Assembly (NCBI RefSeq): GCF_001281385.1
Contig: NZ_CP006911.1
Location: 1 to 64,000 of the forward strand
Reading direction: 5' to 3'
Source of the DNA: Candidatus Pseudothioglobus singularis PS1
GTDB taxonomy: Bacteria > Pseudomonadota > Gammaproteobacteria > PS1 > Pseudothioglobaceae
DNA length: 64,000 nt
The first letter of the stretch is position 1; each line of letters starts with the position of its first letter. The notes beneath the pieces were generated by a model. It saw nothing but the letters and a program-made list of their open reading frames with translations. It was not told the DNA's origin and did not search any database. Position numbers and translations under genes: made by a program. This document shows, one piece after another, positions 43,326 through 51,657 of this stretch.

Positions 43326-44225
43326 ATGAGTATTTTAACGATAAGCCCTAAAGTTATTCCATGGATTTTTGTGTGGATTTGGAGTACTGGATTTTTGGCA
43401 GCTAAATTTGGATTGCCATATGCAGAACCCTTCACTCTATTGCTATATCGTTTTATTTTTACGCTCTTATTTTTGCTCATTGTTATAAGATTTAAAAAAA
43501 GCCCCTGGCCTAAATCTAAAATAGCGTTTTTGCATTTGATGGTAGTGGGAGCTTTAATCCATGGCGTTTACCTGGGCGGGGTTTTTCAAGCTATTAAATG
43601 GGGAATGCCAGCTGGACTCAGTGCTATGATTATTGGCTTACAGCCTCTTGGCATGGCACTCATGGCCGGCATTATTTTGAAAGAACACGTTTCAAAAAGG
43701 CAATGGCTGGGTTTAATAATTGGTTTATTGGGCTTATATCTAGTATTGTTTGAAAGGCTTGATTTGAGTAGTGAATTTGCTTTTGATGGATTCTCGATTT
43801 GGGCTGTATTTGCTGTCATAGCATCGCTATTTGGAATTTCTATCGGAGCGGTTTATCAGAAGCGTTTTTGCAGTGACATGGACTTAATAAGTGGGACATG
43901 GGTTCAATATTTTAGTGCAGTAGTCCTCTGTACCTTGATTGTGCTATTGTTTGAAACTGGTGAAGTGAGCTGGACAGGGCCTTTCATACTCACTTTGGCG
44001 TGGCAGGTATTAGCTCTTTCTGTTGGTGCAATTTTTTTATTAATGACAATGATTAAACAAGGGGCGACTGCAAGTGTAGGAAGTTATTTCTATTTAGTGG
44101 CACCGCTAGTGGCGATTCAGGCTTGGTTTTTGTTTGAAGAAACTATAAGTTTTATTTCAATAGCTGGCGTTGTTCTTATATCTTTTGGCGTAGCAATAAC
44201 CTCCTCAAAAAAGTTGAAAAACTAA
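43326..44225 (+). CDS. EamA-family (DMT) transporter
   Basis: 299 residues with about ten hydrophobic helices in two EamA repeats. The segment WGMPAGLSAMIIGLQPLGMALMAG in the first repeat and GATASVGSYFYLVAPLVAIQAWFLFEE in the second are family-typical. The transported compound is unknown. It is not close to the EamA protein at 5.99 kb. It ends 9 bp from the convergent catabolic operon and could export or import a compound linked to it, but they are on opposite strands. Confidence 0.85.
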   Translation: MSILTISPKVIPWIFVWIWSTGFLAAKFGLPYAEPFTLLLYRFIFTLLFLLIVIRFKKSPWPKSKIAFLHLMVVGALIHGVYLGGVFQAIKWGMPAGLSAMIIGLQPLGMALMAGIILKEHVSKRQWLGLIIGLLGLYLVLFERLDLSSEFAFDGFSIWAVFAVIASLFGISIGAVYQKRFCSDMDLISGTWVQYFSAVVLCTLIVLLFETGEVSWTGPFILTLAWQVLALSVGAIFLLMTMIKQGATASVGSYFYLVAPLVAIQAWFLFEETISFISIAGVVLISFGVAITSSKKLKN

Positions 44226-44234
44226 AGCATAACC

Positions 44235-44621
44235 CTAAGGTTGGATTTCACCTGCCTCCTCTAAAACTCCTCTTGCAACTTTAAAACACTCTACTCCTTG
44301 AGGAACGCCGCAGTATATTGCAATCACATGCAGAATTGATTTGATCTCGTTTTTACTTACACCATTTGTTAAGGCACCTTTAAGATGTATTTCCCACTCA
44401 TCCATTTTTCCAAGTGCAGCAAGCATAGTAAGGTTCATCATTGACCTTGTTTTTTTGTCAATAGTTTCATCCCCCCAGCCAAATCCCCAGCACCATTCAG
44501 TCATTTGTTTCTGAAAGTCCTCATTAAAGTCATCAGCAGCATCTAAGTTTTTTTGAACATATTCTTTCCCCAGTGTTGCCTTTCTTTTAGATAAGCCTAA
44601 TTCAAATAATTTTTTATCCAT
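44235..44621 (-). CDS. Carboxymuconolactone decarboxylase-family protein (PcaC-like)
   Basis: 128 residues, the length of PcaC. Family features are DKKTRSMMNLTMLAALGKMDEWEIHLKGALTNGVS and the C-terminal IYCGVPQGVECFKVA. It lacks the CXXC of AhpD-type members, so a decarboxylase/isomerase-like role is more likely than peroxidase support. It is the last gene of a five-gene catabolic operon; no other beta-ketoadipate genes are visible, so 4-carboxymuconolactone itself is not assured as substrate. Confidence 0.83.
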   Translation of the reverse strand: MDKKLFELGLSKRKATLGKEYVQKNLDAADDFNEDFQKQMTEWCWGFGWGDETIDKKTRSMMNLTMLAALGKMDEWEIHLKGALTNGVSKNEIKSILHVIAIYCGVPQGVECFKVARGVLEEAGEIQP

Positions 44622-44656
44622 TTTTTACTCCACTTGCGTCAATATTATTAATTTCA

Positions 44657-46129
44657 CTACCTCATTATAAAGGGGTTGCTCATGGGTTCTGACGAGGTAT
44701 TTATCCATGTTGTTTTAGTCCGAGTGTATTCATGAATCGCATCAATTCCAGCTTCGCGGCTACCACCACTTTGTTTAAAGCCACCAAAAGGAGATATAGG
44801 TGAGATTGCACGATACGTATTTATCCAAACAATTCCTGAATGTATTTTTGAACTGACACGATGAGCTCTCGCTAAATTTTCAGTAAAAACTCCAGATCCA
44901 AGTCCATAGTCTGAGTCATTGGCCATAGCTATTGCCTCTTCTTCAGTATCAAATGCAATAACACTAATAACAGGTGCAAAAAGCTCTGTCTTGACACAAT
45001 CAAATTCTTGATCAGGGCAATCTAGAAGTGTAGGTTCAAAATACCATCCTTCTTTATGTTGACTCGGCTTTTTTCCACCAAAAACTAAACTGGCTCCCTG
45101 AGTAATAGAATTCTGGACAACTTTGGAAGCTCTTTCAACTTGATTTTCTGTTGCAAGGGGGCCAACCTGAGTTTTGCTGTCTAATGGGTCACCTACAACG
45201 ATGCTCTTTGCACGCTCTGTAACTAATGCAATTATTTTTGAGTGAATCGACCTATGAATGAATACACGCGATCCAGCAACACAACTTTGTCCAGACGCTC
45301 CAAAATTCCCAGCTATAATTCCATTAACAGCACCTTCAATATTACAGTCTTCAAATATTATCATCGGTGACTTTCCCCCTAGCTCGAGGCTAACATGAGC
45401 AAAATTTTCTGCACTATTTCTTATAATATGTCGAGCCACTTCAGTTCCCCCAGTAAAAGCAATTCTTGCAACCTTTGGATGGGTGGTTAAAACCCTGCCA
45501 CAAGGCTCAGGAAAGCCAGTGATTATGTTAATTACTCCTGGAGGAAATCCGCTTTCGTCAACCAACTCAGCAAATTTAAATAGTGCTGCAGGTGCTTGTT
45601 CAGAAGCTTTTACTACAACAGTATTGCCTGCAGCTAAGGCAGGCGCTATCTTAGTAGCTGCTAGAAAAAGCTGAGCATTCCATGGAACAATAGCAACAAC
45701 AACACCAATAGGCTCACGAGTTGTAAATACTTGCATGTCAGGTTTATCAATTGGGAGAACCTCGCCTTGGATTTTATCTGCTAAGCCAGCATAGTAATAG
45801 TAATAGTCAGCTACATAACTAGATTGAGCTCGAGTCTCAACTGCTAGCTTTCCACTATCTTGAGTTTCAAGATCGCCAAGCTCTGACGCATGCTTAGCAA
45901 TTAAATCTCCAAGCTTGTGAATTAACTTGCCTCTTTGTGTTGCGTTTAGTTTTGACCATGGGCCATCATATAAGGCTGAGTGTGCAGACTCAATTGCAGA
46001 GTTTGATTCTTGTTCTGATGCAGCAGGAAAAGAAGCCCAAGGCTTGCCATTTGCAGGGTTCAGTGTTTCAAATTGTTCTAATCCATCACTGAATTTGCCA
46101 TTAATGTAGTGTTTAAAATACTCCATCAT
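44657..46129 (-). CDS. NAD(P)-dependent aldehyde dehydrogenase
   Basis: 490 residues. Catalytic Cys283 in GASGQSCVAGSR and general base Glu249 in SLELGGKSP; cofactor site in IVPWNAQLFLAATKIAPALAAGN. It oxidises an aldehyde to the acid. ATG at 46129 is followed by a second ATG at 46126, better spaced from AGGA. The gene sits between the monooxygenase and the PcaC-like gene, so its substrate is probably an aldehyde released by the monooxygenase step. Confidence 0.9.
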   Translation of the reverse strand: MMEYFKHYINGKFSDGLEQFETLNPANGKPWASFPAASEQESNSAIESAHSALYDGPWSKLNATQRGKLIHKLGDLIAKHASELGDLETQDSGKLAVETRAQSSYVADYYYYYAGLADKIQGEVLPIDKPDMQVFTTREPIGVVVAIVPWNAQLFLAATKIAPALAAGNTVVVKASEQAPAALFKFAELVDESGFPPGVINIITGFPEPCGRVLTTHPKVARIAFTGGTEVARHIIRNSAENFAHVSLELGGKSPMIIFEDCNIEGAVNGIIAGNFGASGQSCVAGSRVFIHRSIHSKIIALVTERAKSIVVGDPLDSKTQVGPLATENQVERASKVVQNSITQGASLVFGGKKPSQHKEGWYFEPTLLDCPDQEFDCVKTELFAPVISVIAFDTEEEAIAMANDSDYGLGSGVFTENLARAHRVSSKIHSGIVWINTYRAISPISPFGGFKQSGGSREAGIDAIHEYTRTKTTWINTSSEPMSNPFIMR

Positions 46130-46138
46130 TTGTCCTAT

Positions 46139-47176
46139 CTAGTTAAATGCAGGCATAACTTTATCAATAAAAAGCTGTAGTGATTTCTTTTTTGTTTCAA
46201 AGTCCATGCTGCTGTCAATCCAATAACTGTATTCATCATATCCGAGTTCTTCACATAGTTTGATGCGATTAATGACCTCTTCTGGTGTGCCTATAATGCT
46301 ATTTTTGCGCATATTTTCTGGAGAATACATTTCAAGTTTCGCCATCTCTTCATCTGTGAGCCTCTCAATTAGTCCTTGCTCAACAGGCCTTTCATTTTTA
46401 AACCAAGCGCCAAAATAACAATAAAAGCGTGAAATATCTTTAGCGCCTTGAGAAATTTCTTCTTCAGTTTCTGCAACAAATGTATGGCGTAAAACCATTA
46501 TTTTTGGTCGCTTAATTTCTTTATGTGTTTCACATGCTATGTTAAATTTTTCCATTAGCGAAATGACTTCTTCATCACCAAACCAAAGAGGTGTTACTTG
46601 GACATTACACCCTTCTTTTAAGGCAAAATCATGTGAGTTTTGATCCCTGGCCGCAATCCAAATTGGTGGATTAGGAGTTTGTTGAGGTTTGGGCGAGCTA
46701 GTAGTTTTTGGAAATGACCAGTGTTCACCTTCACCAGTATAGTCGCCTTTCCACAGTGCTTTGATTGCTGGAACAATTTCTCTTAAAGCGTTTCCAGCAG
46801 AAAACGGATCAATTCCATCAGCTAGTCGATCGTACTCAAAAGAATATGCCCCTCTTGCAATCCCTAGTTCAAGTCTTCCCCCGGAAATAATATCAGTCAT
46901 TGCAGCCTCTTCAGCAAGTTTTATAGGGTGCCAAAAAGGTGCAATAATAGTACCGGTGCCGAGTCTAACATTTTCAGTCTTGTTAGCCAAATCAACAAGA
47001 TTCACAAATGGGTTTGGAGCAATCGTAAAGTTCATGCCGTGATGCTCTCCATTCCATATTGTTTTAAAGCCAGACCTGTCGGCTATTTGACAAAGTTCAA
47101 CAAACTCTTCATAGAGTCTTTTTTGAGACTGACCTTCGTCTATTCTTTCCATATGAGCAAATAAAGAAAAATCCAT
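46139..47176 (-). CDS. Luciferase-like flavin monooxygenase
   Basis: 345 residues, a TIM-barrel LLM-class enzyme that uses reduced flavin supplied by a separate reductase. MDFSLFAHMERIDEGQ at the start, WNGEHHGMNFTIAPNPF, RLGTGTIIAPFWHPIKLAEEAAMTDIISGGRLELGIARG and PPIWIAARDQNSHDFAL are typical of the alkanal-monooxygenase-like branch. The likely reaction is oxidative cleavage or Baeyer-Villiger-type oxygenation; the substrate is unknown. The next upstream gene encodes a flavin reductase, fitting a two-component system. Confidence 0.88.
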   Translation of the reverse strand: MDFSLFAHMERIDEGQSQKRLYEEFVELCQIADRSGFKTIWNGEHHGMNFTIAPNPFVNLVDLANKTENVRLGTGTIIAPFWHPIKLAEEAAMTDIISGGRLELGIARGAYSFEYDRLADGIDPFSAGNALREIVPAIKALWKGDYTGEGEHWSFPKTTSSPKPQQTPNPPIWIAARDQNSHDFALKEGCNVQVTPLWFGDEEVISLMEKFNIACETHKEIKRPKIMVLRHTFVAETEEEISQGAKDISRFYCYFGAWFKNERPVEQGLIERLTDEEMAKLEMYSPENMRKNSIIGTPEEVINRIKLCEELGYDEYSYWIDSSMDFETKKKSLQLFIDKVMPAFN

Positions 47177-47196
47177 TTTAAAAGTTCCTATAAATT

Positions 47197-48138
47197 TTAA
47201 TTAGTTGTACTGATTGCCTCAATTTTACCTTCACTTTCTTTTCCAACAAAAATCCCAAAAGCATTCAAATCTCTCTCTTTAATATAACGCTTGAGCATTA
47301 TTCTACTCGCTTCATCATTAAGTTTGTCAAACGGAATTGCATCAAAGTCATAAAAGTTATTTTGAGATTCAATTGATCCTTCTTTAGCCTGAGCACGATA
47401 ATAAATGAGGCTTGTTTTATCCAGAGGCTTTTCAAAGACTGAAAAAAGATAGTGTTCGCTAATTGAAATACTTAGCTTGTTTAGAACTCCAAGAAGACTT
47501 TGTTCATCATCAATATGCCCAAGCCTGGAGGCAGAAGGAAAATAAAGTTTGCCGCTTGTTTTGTCTTTTAGCAGGAGCACTTTTTTTTGCCATTCAATTA
47601 ATGCACCCACAACTATTATTGTATTTTCATTCTCCATTGCTAGTCTCATTTTTTGCTCGAGACCAAGATTAACATAATTACCCCTAAGATACATAAGCGG
47701 TGTCTTAGGGGTGCTGTCAAAGGCAATAACCTTCCCAATTAGAATCAGATGATCTCCAGCACTAATAACCTGTTCAGTATCACAATCAAACCAGGCTACA
47801 GCGCCTTTAATAATTGGACTTCCAGTATTTTTTGAATTCCACTCAATATCCAAAAAACGATCTTCATTTGGAGTTGCAAATGTTGTTGAGATAGCCTGTT
47901 GATCTTCAGAAAGAACGCTCACTGCAAAGTGCCCAACTATTGAAAAGGATTCAATATTAAAGGAGTCTTTATCAATACATATTGAGATTAGTTGCGGCTC
48001 TAGAGAGACAGATGTAAATGAGTTGGCAGTAAATCCCAGCGGGTTATTGTTTGAGTCGAGACAAGTTACAACAGTTACTCCTGTAGGAAATGATCCTAAT
48101 GCTTGTCTTAATTCTCTAGTTTTGTCTTTTTTATTCAT
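47197..48138 (-). CDS. Flavin reductase with an added Nudix-like C-terminal domain
   Basis: 313 residues. Residues 1 to about 160 are a flavin reductase domain (RQALGSFPTGVTVVTCLDSNNNPLGFTANSFTSVSLEP) that supplies FMNH2 or FADH2 to the neighbouring monooxygenase. Residues about 170-300 (VVGALIEWQKKVLLLKD and following) look like a Nudix fold, but the catalytic GX5EX7REXXEEXGX box is not seen, so it is probably a binding rather than a hydrolytic domain. Typical stand-alone reductases are about 160-190 residues. It overlaps the hydrolase gene by 8 bp. Confidence 0.8.
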   Translation of the reverse strand: MNKKDKTRELRQALGSFPTGVTVVTCLDSNNNPLGFTANSFTSVSLEPQLISICIDKDSFNIESFSIVGHFAVSVLSEDQQAISTTFATPNEDRFLDIEWNSKNTGSPIIKGAVAWFDCDTEQVISAGDHLILIGKVIAFDSTPKTPLMYLRGNYVNLGLEQKMRLAMENENTIIVVGALIEWQKKVLLLKDKTSGKLYFPSASRLGHIDDEQSLLGVLNKLSISISEHYLFSVFEKPLDKTSLIYYRAQAKEGSIESQNNFYDFDAIPFDKLNDEASRIMLKRYIKERDLNAFGIFVGKESEGKIEAISTTN

Positions 48139-48958
48139 TCATTTTTATAAATTTTTCAATTACTGGATTTATCTTTTCTGGGGCAATATACGCCATCATA
48201 TGTGCTTCATTTGCAATACTGATAAAACTGCCTTGAGGAGATTCATGAGCCATTTCGCTTGACATATCTGGGGTTGAGTTTGGATCGTCACTCCCAGTTA
48301 AGTATAAAACAGGTACGCTAAGTTCTGAAAGTTTATTTTCAAAGTGACGATCAGACTCTGCAAATAATTTATATGCGTATCCATAACCCTGCGGATTTAC
48401 ATCAGTTAAAAGTTGATGCACTTTCTTTATTTGCTGAATTTGGTGATATTCTGTTTTATTTTTAAACCATCTATCCAAGGTTTGGTCTATATTATTTATT
48501 TCACCTTGTTTTAAAATTAAATTTGCACGTTCGATTACATCACTTTGAGCATTTATACTTCTTTTATAAACCATATTTAGAGATATTAATGCGGTAATTT
48601 TTTCTGGATACTTTAGGCCAAAAGCAACACTTATTAGAGCACCCATGGAGTGGCCAACTAGACTGAAATTAGAGATATTAATTGTTTCTACAAGTGAGTT
48701 GAGTTGTTCAACATAGTCCTCAATGGAAGGGGGTTTTTTTGGGATTGGACTCTGGCCATGCCCAAGAAAGTCATATGTTATAACTCTATAGTTAGAAAAA
48801 AAATGTTTCACTTGGGGTGTCCAAATTTCACCAGACATACCAACTCCATGAACAAAAATTAAGTATGGGCCACTCTCACCAAAAACACTATAGGCAGTGC
48901 TATCTTTATCCAAAAGATTGGTTGATTTATTTAGATTGTCTTTTCTCAAGTTGCTCAT
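48131..48958 (-). CDS. Alpha/beta hydrolase, first gene of the monooxygenase operon
   Basis: 275 residues. Oxyanion region FVHGVGMSGEIW, nucleophile elbow GHSMG, acid in GSDDPNSTP and histidine in NEAHMMAY make a complete Ser-Asp-His set. Relatives include PcaD-type lactone and ester hydrolases. It could open an ester or lactone before or after the oxygenation step. A strong promoter lies 85 bp upstream and four further genes follow closely. Confidence 0.85.
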   Translation of the reverse strand: MSNLRKDNLNKSTNLLDKDSTAYSVFGESGPYLIFVHGVGMSGEIWTPQVKHFFSNYRVITYDFLGHGQSPIPKKPPSIEDYVEQLNSLVETINISNFSLVGHSMGALISVAFGLKYPEKITALISLNMVYKRSINAQSDVIERANLILKQGEINNIDQTLDRWFKNKTEYHQIQQIKKVHQLLTDVNPQGYGYAYKLFAESDRHFENKLSELSVPVLYLTGSDDPNSTPDMSSEMAHESPQGSFISIANEAHMMAYIAPEKINPVIEKFIKMNE

Positions 48959-49042
48959 AAGGTCACTTTCTCTAGTAATAGTATACTAACCTTCATGGCA
49001 CACACCTTTTTGTCTCACTGCCTGCCGACTTGAGTATGAAGA

Positions 49043-49071
49043 AATATAGTGTATTAAACCTTGTATGTCAA
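49043..49071 (-). promoter_or_regulatory. Consensus sigma-70 promoter of the monooxygenase operon
   Basis: On the minus strand a perfect TTGACA (49066-49071) and TATATT (49043-49048) are separated by exactly 17 bp. Transcription should begin near 49036, giving a leader of about 78 nt before the hydrolase ATG. Weak inverted arms TGTAT/ATACA flank the -35, a possible operator. Confidence 0.75.
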
Positions 49072-49166
49072 GTTATGATACATCGACTATTTTGCTTATA
49101 AATAACGAATAAATGTATATTTTTAGTTTTTTTCAATCAAATATAGGGGTTTTTTATCAAAATTGC

Positions 49167-49206
49167 AAAAAAATGCTTAAAAAAATGGTTTTTATTCAAA
49201 AAGCAT
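49167..49206 (-). terminator. AT-rich terminator-like hairpin downstream of the orphan gene
   Basis: On the minus strand ATGCTT (49201-49206) pairs with AAGCAT (49173-49178) across a loop that itself contains A-run/T-run pairing, and a run of seven T follows. It could end transcription from the orphan and pseudoazurin genes before the next promoter. The stem is weak. Confidence 0.35.
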
Positions 49207-49270
49207 ACATTTTTAATTAATTTTTTAATAAAAATGACATATTTAATAGAAAATTGATGATTAATATGAC

Positions 49271-49618
49271 TTATATCGATTTATTTTTATTTAATAAGGC
49301 TTGATATTCCCACCAATTGGCTAAGTCTTTTTCATATGAGATCACTAAATCTCCTTTTCTAAAGAGCATTTTCTCTTTCTTTTTAGTATTCCATTTAAGG
49401 TCTTGATTAAGTTTATTGTAGGCAATTATTAAGTCTCGTTTAGTTGCGTCTTGGATACTTTCAACCCAAATATCAGACTGATTAGAGATTTCTACCCAGC
49501 CATTGTCAAGACAAACTTCAGTCCACTGTTCGTAAGTCCAATCAGTTTGACCATTTTTGACTGTTAATTTGCTTAATTCTTCCAGTAATGGAGAGTCTTC
49601 AAAATATTTTGAATTCAA
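49271..49618 (-). CDS. Hypothetical protein, 115 residues
   Basis: I do not recognise this protein. It is soluble-looking, without signal peptide or membrane helix, rich in Trp, Lys, Asn and Glu, with NGQTDWTYEQWTEVCLDNGWVEISNQ near the N-terminus and a Lys-rich segment at about 78-85. It is 72 bp from pseudoazurin on the same strand and flanked by very AT-rich DNA. The length and lack of overlap with another gene favour a real, lineage-specific gene. Confidence 0.55.
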   Translation of the reverse strand: MNSKYFEDSPLLEELSKLTVKNGQTDWTYEQWTEVCLDNGWVEISNQSDIWVESIQDATKRDLIIAYNKLNQDLKWNTKKKEKMLFRKGDLVISYEKDLANWWEYQALLNKNKSI

Positions 49619-49690
49619 TTTTTAATTTGTTCTTTAGTGGCCGAGTAATTTTTATTTCCTATATTTATATCGTTTAATTTCTAACCGATA

Positions 49691-50128
49691 TTAATTCGAT
49701 TGAGCAGTTCTTATTAATCGATTTAAAACTGAATTCGCAACATATGACAATTCAATTTTATTGACTTCATTTAGATTATGAAAATCATTACCGACGATAA
49801 TTAGACCTAACATACCCATATTTAGATGCGGTGTGCAACCATACAAATAAATCCCTGGAGTTTTAAAAAGAACAGAGTGAGACTCATTAATTTTGGAATT
49901 ATTAGGAAGTTCATCCATTTTGGGGCCCGCAATAAACTCAACATTATGCCCCTCATTTTTTGGCAACCACTCTATAGTATCTCCAGCATCAATATATGCT
50001 ATTTCAAGGCTATATGAGTCATTTTCAGTAAACTCAATTTGAATAGTTTCTGCTAGAGCAACTTTTGAAATTATTACTAAATTTAGAAAAAATAATAATG
50101 TAAATATAATTCGCATAAAAGTTCTCAT
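49691..50128 (-). CDS. Pseudoazurin-like blue copper protein
   Basis: 145 residues with a signal peptide ending near ALA at about 26. The four type-1 copper ligands are all present: His in EGHNVE, then Cys, His and Met in YGCTPHLNMGM with spacing C+3=H and C+8=M, as in pseudoazurin. It carries electrons in the periplasm; known partners include copper nitrite reductase and N2O reductase, none of which is in the window. An alternative start at the ATG at 50116 would shorten the signal peptide by four residues. Confidence 0.85.
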   Translation of the reverse strand: MRTFMRIIFTLLFFLNLVIISKVALAETIQIEFTENDSYSLEIAYIDAGDTIEWLPKNEGHNVEFIAGPKMDELPNNSKINESHSVLFKTPGIYLYGCTPHLNMGMLGLIIVGNDFHNLNEVNKIELSYVANSVLNRLIRTAQSN

Positions 50129-50218
50129 TCAGAATCACTTAACACTAACAAAATAATTTTGATGATTAAGTTTAGCTAATTATTTCAATTAAGTTTTAAA
50201 TCACTTTATGTTTATTTT

Positions 50219-50761
50219 TTACTGAACGACTATGACTAGCGCTGGTCGAACTAGACGGCCATTAAGTGTAAATCCTGTTTGAATAACCTCCAGCACAGTA
50301 TTAGATGTTTTGTCAGGCATTGGAATCATTGTTACCGCTTCATGAAGGTCTGGGTTAAATTTTTCCCCAACGGGATTTACTGTTTCTACGCCAAATTTTT
50401 CAAGTGTTGAGCTGAAGACTTTGTTTGTAAGTTCCAGTCCTTCAACAGTATTTTCTAAGGTAGCTTTTTCATCTGTTGCCGATTTTAGACCCATTGAGAG
50501 TGAATCACTGACCTCAAGCAGTGCTTTAACAAATCCGTCAAGGGCAAATTTATGGGCATTCTCTAAGTCTTTTGAGGTTCTTCTTTTGAGATTTTCCATT
50601 TCAGCTTGGGAACGCAAAAGTTTATCCCAATTATCCTTGGTAGACTGTTGCGCCTCTTCAAGTTGAGATGTCAAGTCTTCAATTTTTGAGCTATCAGATA
50701 TCTCTTCATTTACTTTATCAGAGGCATTCTTTTGAGTTTTTTGTTCCTTCTTTTTTGTCAT
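50219..50761 (-). CDS. grpE: Nucleotide exchange factor GrpE
   Basis: 180 residues. Long N-terminal helix rich in Lys, Glu and Gln (about 1-75), then [32 protein letters not shown] and the C-terminal beta domain with [11 protein letters not shown] and [18 protein letters not shown]. It releases ADP from DnaK. dnaK and dnaJ are not adjacent; instead it is divergent from nadK across 65 bp, an order also known in E. coli. No clear heat-shock promoter could be fixed by eye. Confidence 0.95.
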   Translation of the reverse strand: MTKKKEQKTQKNASDKVNEEISDSSKIEDLTSQLEEAQQSTKDNWDKLLRSQAEMENLKRRTSKDLENAHKFALDGFVKALLEVSDSLSMGLKSATDEKATLENTVEGLELTNKVFSSTLEKFGVETVNPVGEKFNPDLHEAVTMIPMPDKTSNTVLEVIQTGFTLNGRLVRPALVIVVQ

Positions 50762-50826
50762 TGTCTTATCAAACTAATGTATATTTAATGTGTTATTTAG
50801 TTACTCTTTAAAATATTTCAAGGCCT

Positions 50827-51645
50827 ATGTTTAATTCTGTCGGCGTTATCTGTAAACCTAATGATTTTACCAGTCAAAAAACTGCTTTGGAGCTTGGAGT
50901 CCTTCTTAAGGATCTTGGCGTTAATTTTTTACAGGACCAAGAGAAGTTTGAAAGTGAAGCGGATTTAATAATCGTTGTTGGCGGCGACGGTACTATTTTA
51001 AATACTGCAAGAACCTATGTTGATTTTAATATCCCTATTCTTGGGGTGAATTTAGGGCGATTAGGCTTTTTGGCGGATGTTTCGGTTGATTCAATGGCTA
51101 CAGTGGTGAGTGAAATTCTTAATGGAGAATATATAAAAGAGCAAAGGGCACTTTTAAGCTGCCAGGTCGAGAAAAATGATGAGGTTCTATCTCAACATCT
51201 AGCCTTTAATGAGGTGGTTATTCATCGAAACGCAACACCGAGAATGATTGAGTTTGAGCTGTATGTTGATGATGACTTTGTTAATAACCAAAGAGCTGAT
51301 GGAATTATCATCACAACTCCGACAGGTTCAACTGCTTATGCTTTGTCAAGCGGAGGGCCAATTATGCATCCAAGCACCAATGCAATTTGTCTGGTTTCAA
51401 TTAGCCCACACACAATGAGCCACAGGCCATTTATACTTCATGGAGAAAGTGAAGTATTGATCAACCTTTTAGATTGTGATGAGAGGGCGACAATCAGTTT
51501 TGATGCTCAGTCTTCTTTATCTGCTTCTGAGGGAGTTGCATTGAGAATTAAAAGACACAGTAATTTTGTCCACCTTATTCATCCTAAGGGCTATGATTAT
51601 TTTGAAATTATTCGTTCAAAACTTCACTGGGGTCAAAAAGTTTAA
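50827..51645 (+). CDS. nadK: NAD kinase
   Basis: Phosphorylates NAD to NADP. 272 residues. The GGDGT motif is in IVVGGDGTILN at about 50-60, and RADGIIITTPTGSTAYALSSGGPI is the second NAD-binding signature. It is divergent from grpE and 12 bp before recN, the conserved nadK-recN arrangement of Gammaproteobacteria. Confidence 0.96.
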   Translation: MFNSVGVICKPNDFTSQKTALELGVLLKDLGVNFLQDQEKFESEADLIIVVGGDGTILNTARTYVDFNIPILGVNLGRLGFLADVSVDSMATVVSEILNGEYIKEQRALLSCQVEKNDEVLSQHLAFNEVVIHRNATPRMIEFELYVDDDFVNNQRADGIIITTPTGSTAYALSSGGPIMHPSTNAICLVSISPHTMSHRPFILHGESEVLINLLDCDERATISFDAQSSLSASEGVALRIKRHSNFVHLIHPKGYDYFEIIRSKLHWGQKV

Positions 51646-51657
51646 ATAACTAAAAGT

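Larger units (their letters stand above)
48959..49270. other. 312-bp AT-rich gap without a gene
   Basis: No coding sequence is supported here. The 48959-49071 part holds the leader and promoter of the monooxygenase operon; 49072-49270 is extremely AT-rich with runs of A and T and a hairpin with a T-tail (listed separately). No tRNA, repeat array or insertion-sequence ends were seen. Confidence 0.6.

Noticed and set aside
50762-50826. Heat-shock (sigma-32) promoter for grpE
   Set aside because: A CTTGAA is present but no CCCAT-type -10 at a suitable distance could be found.
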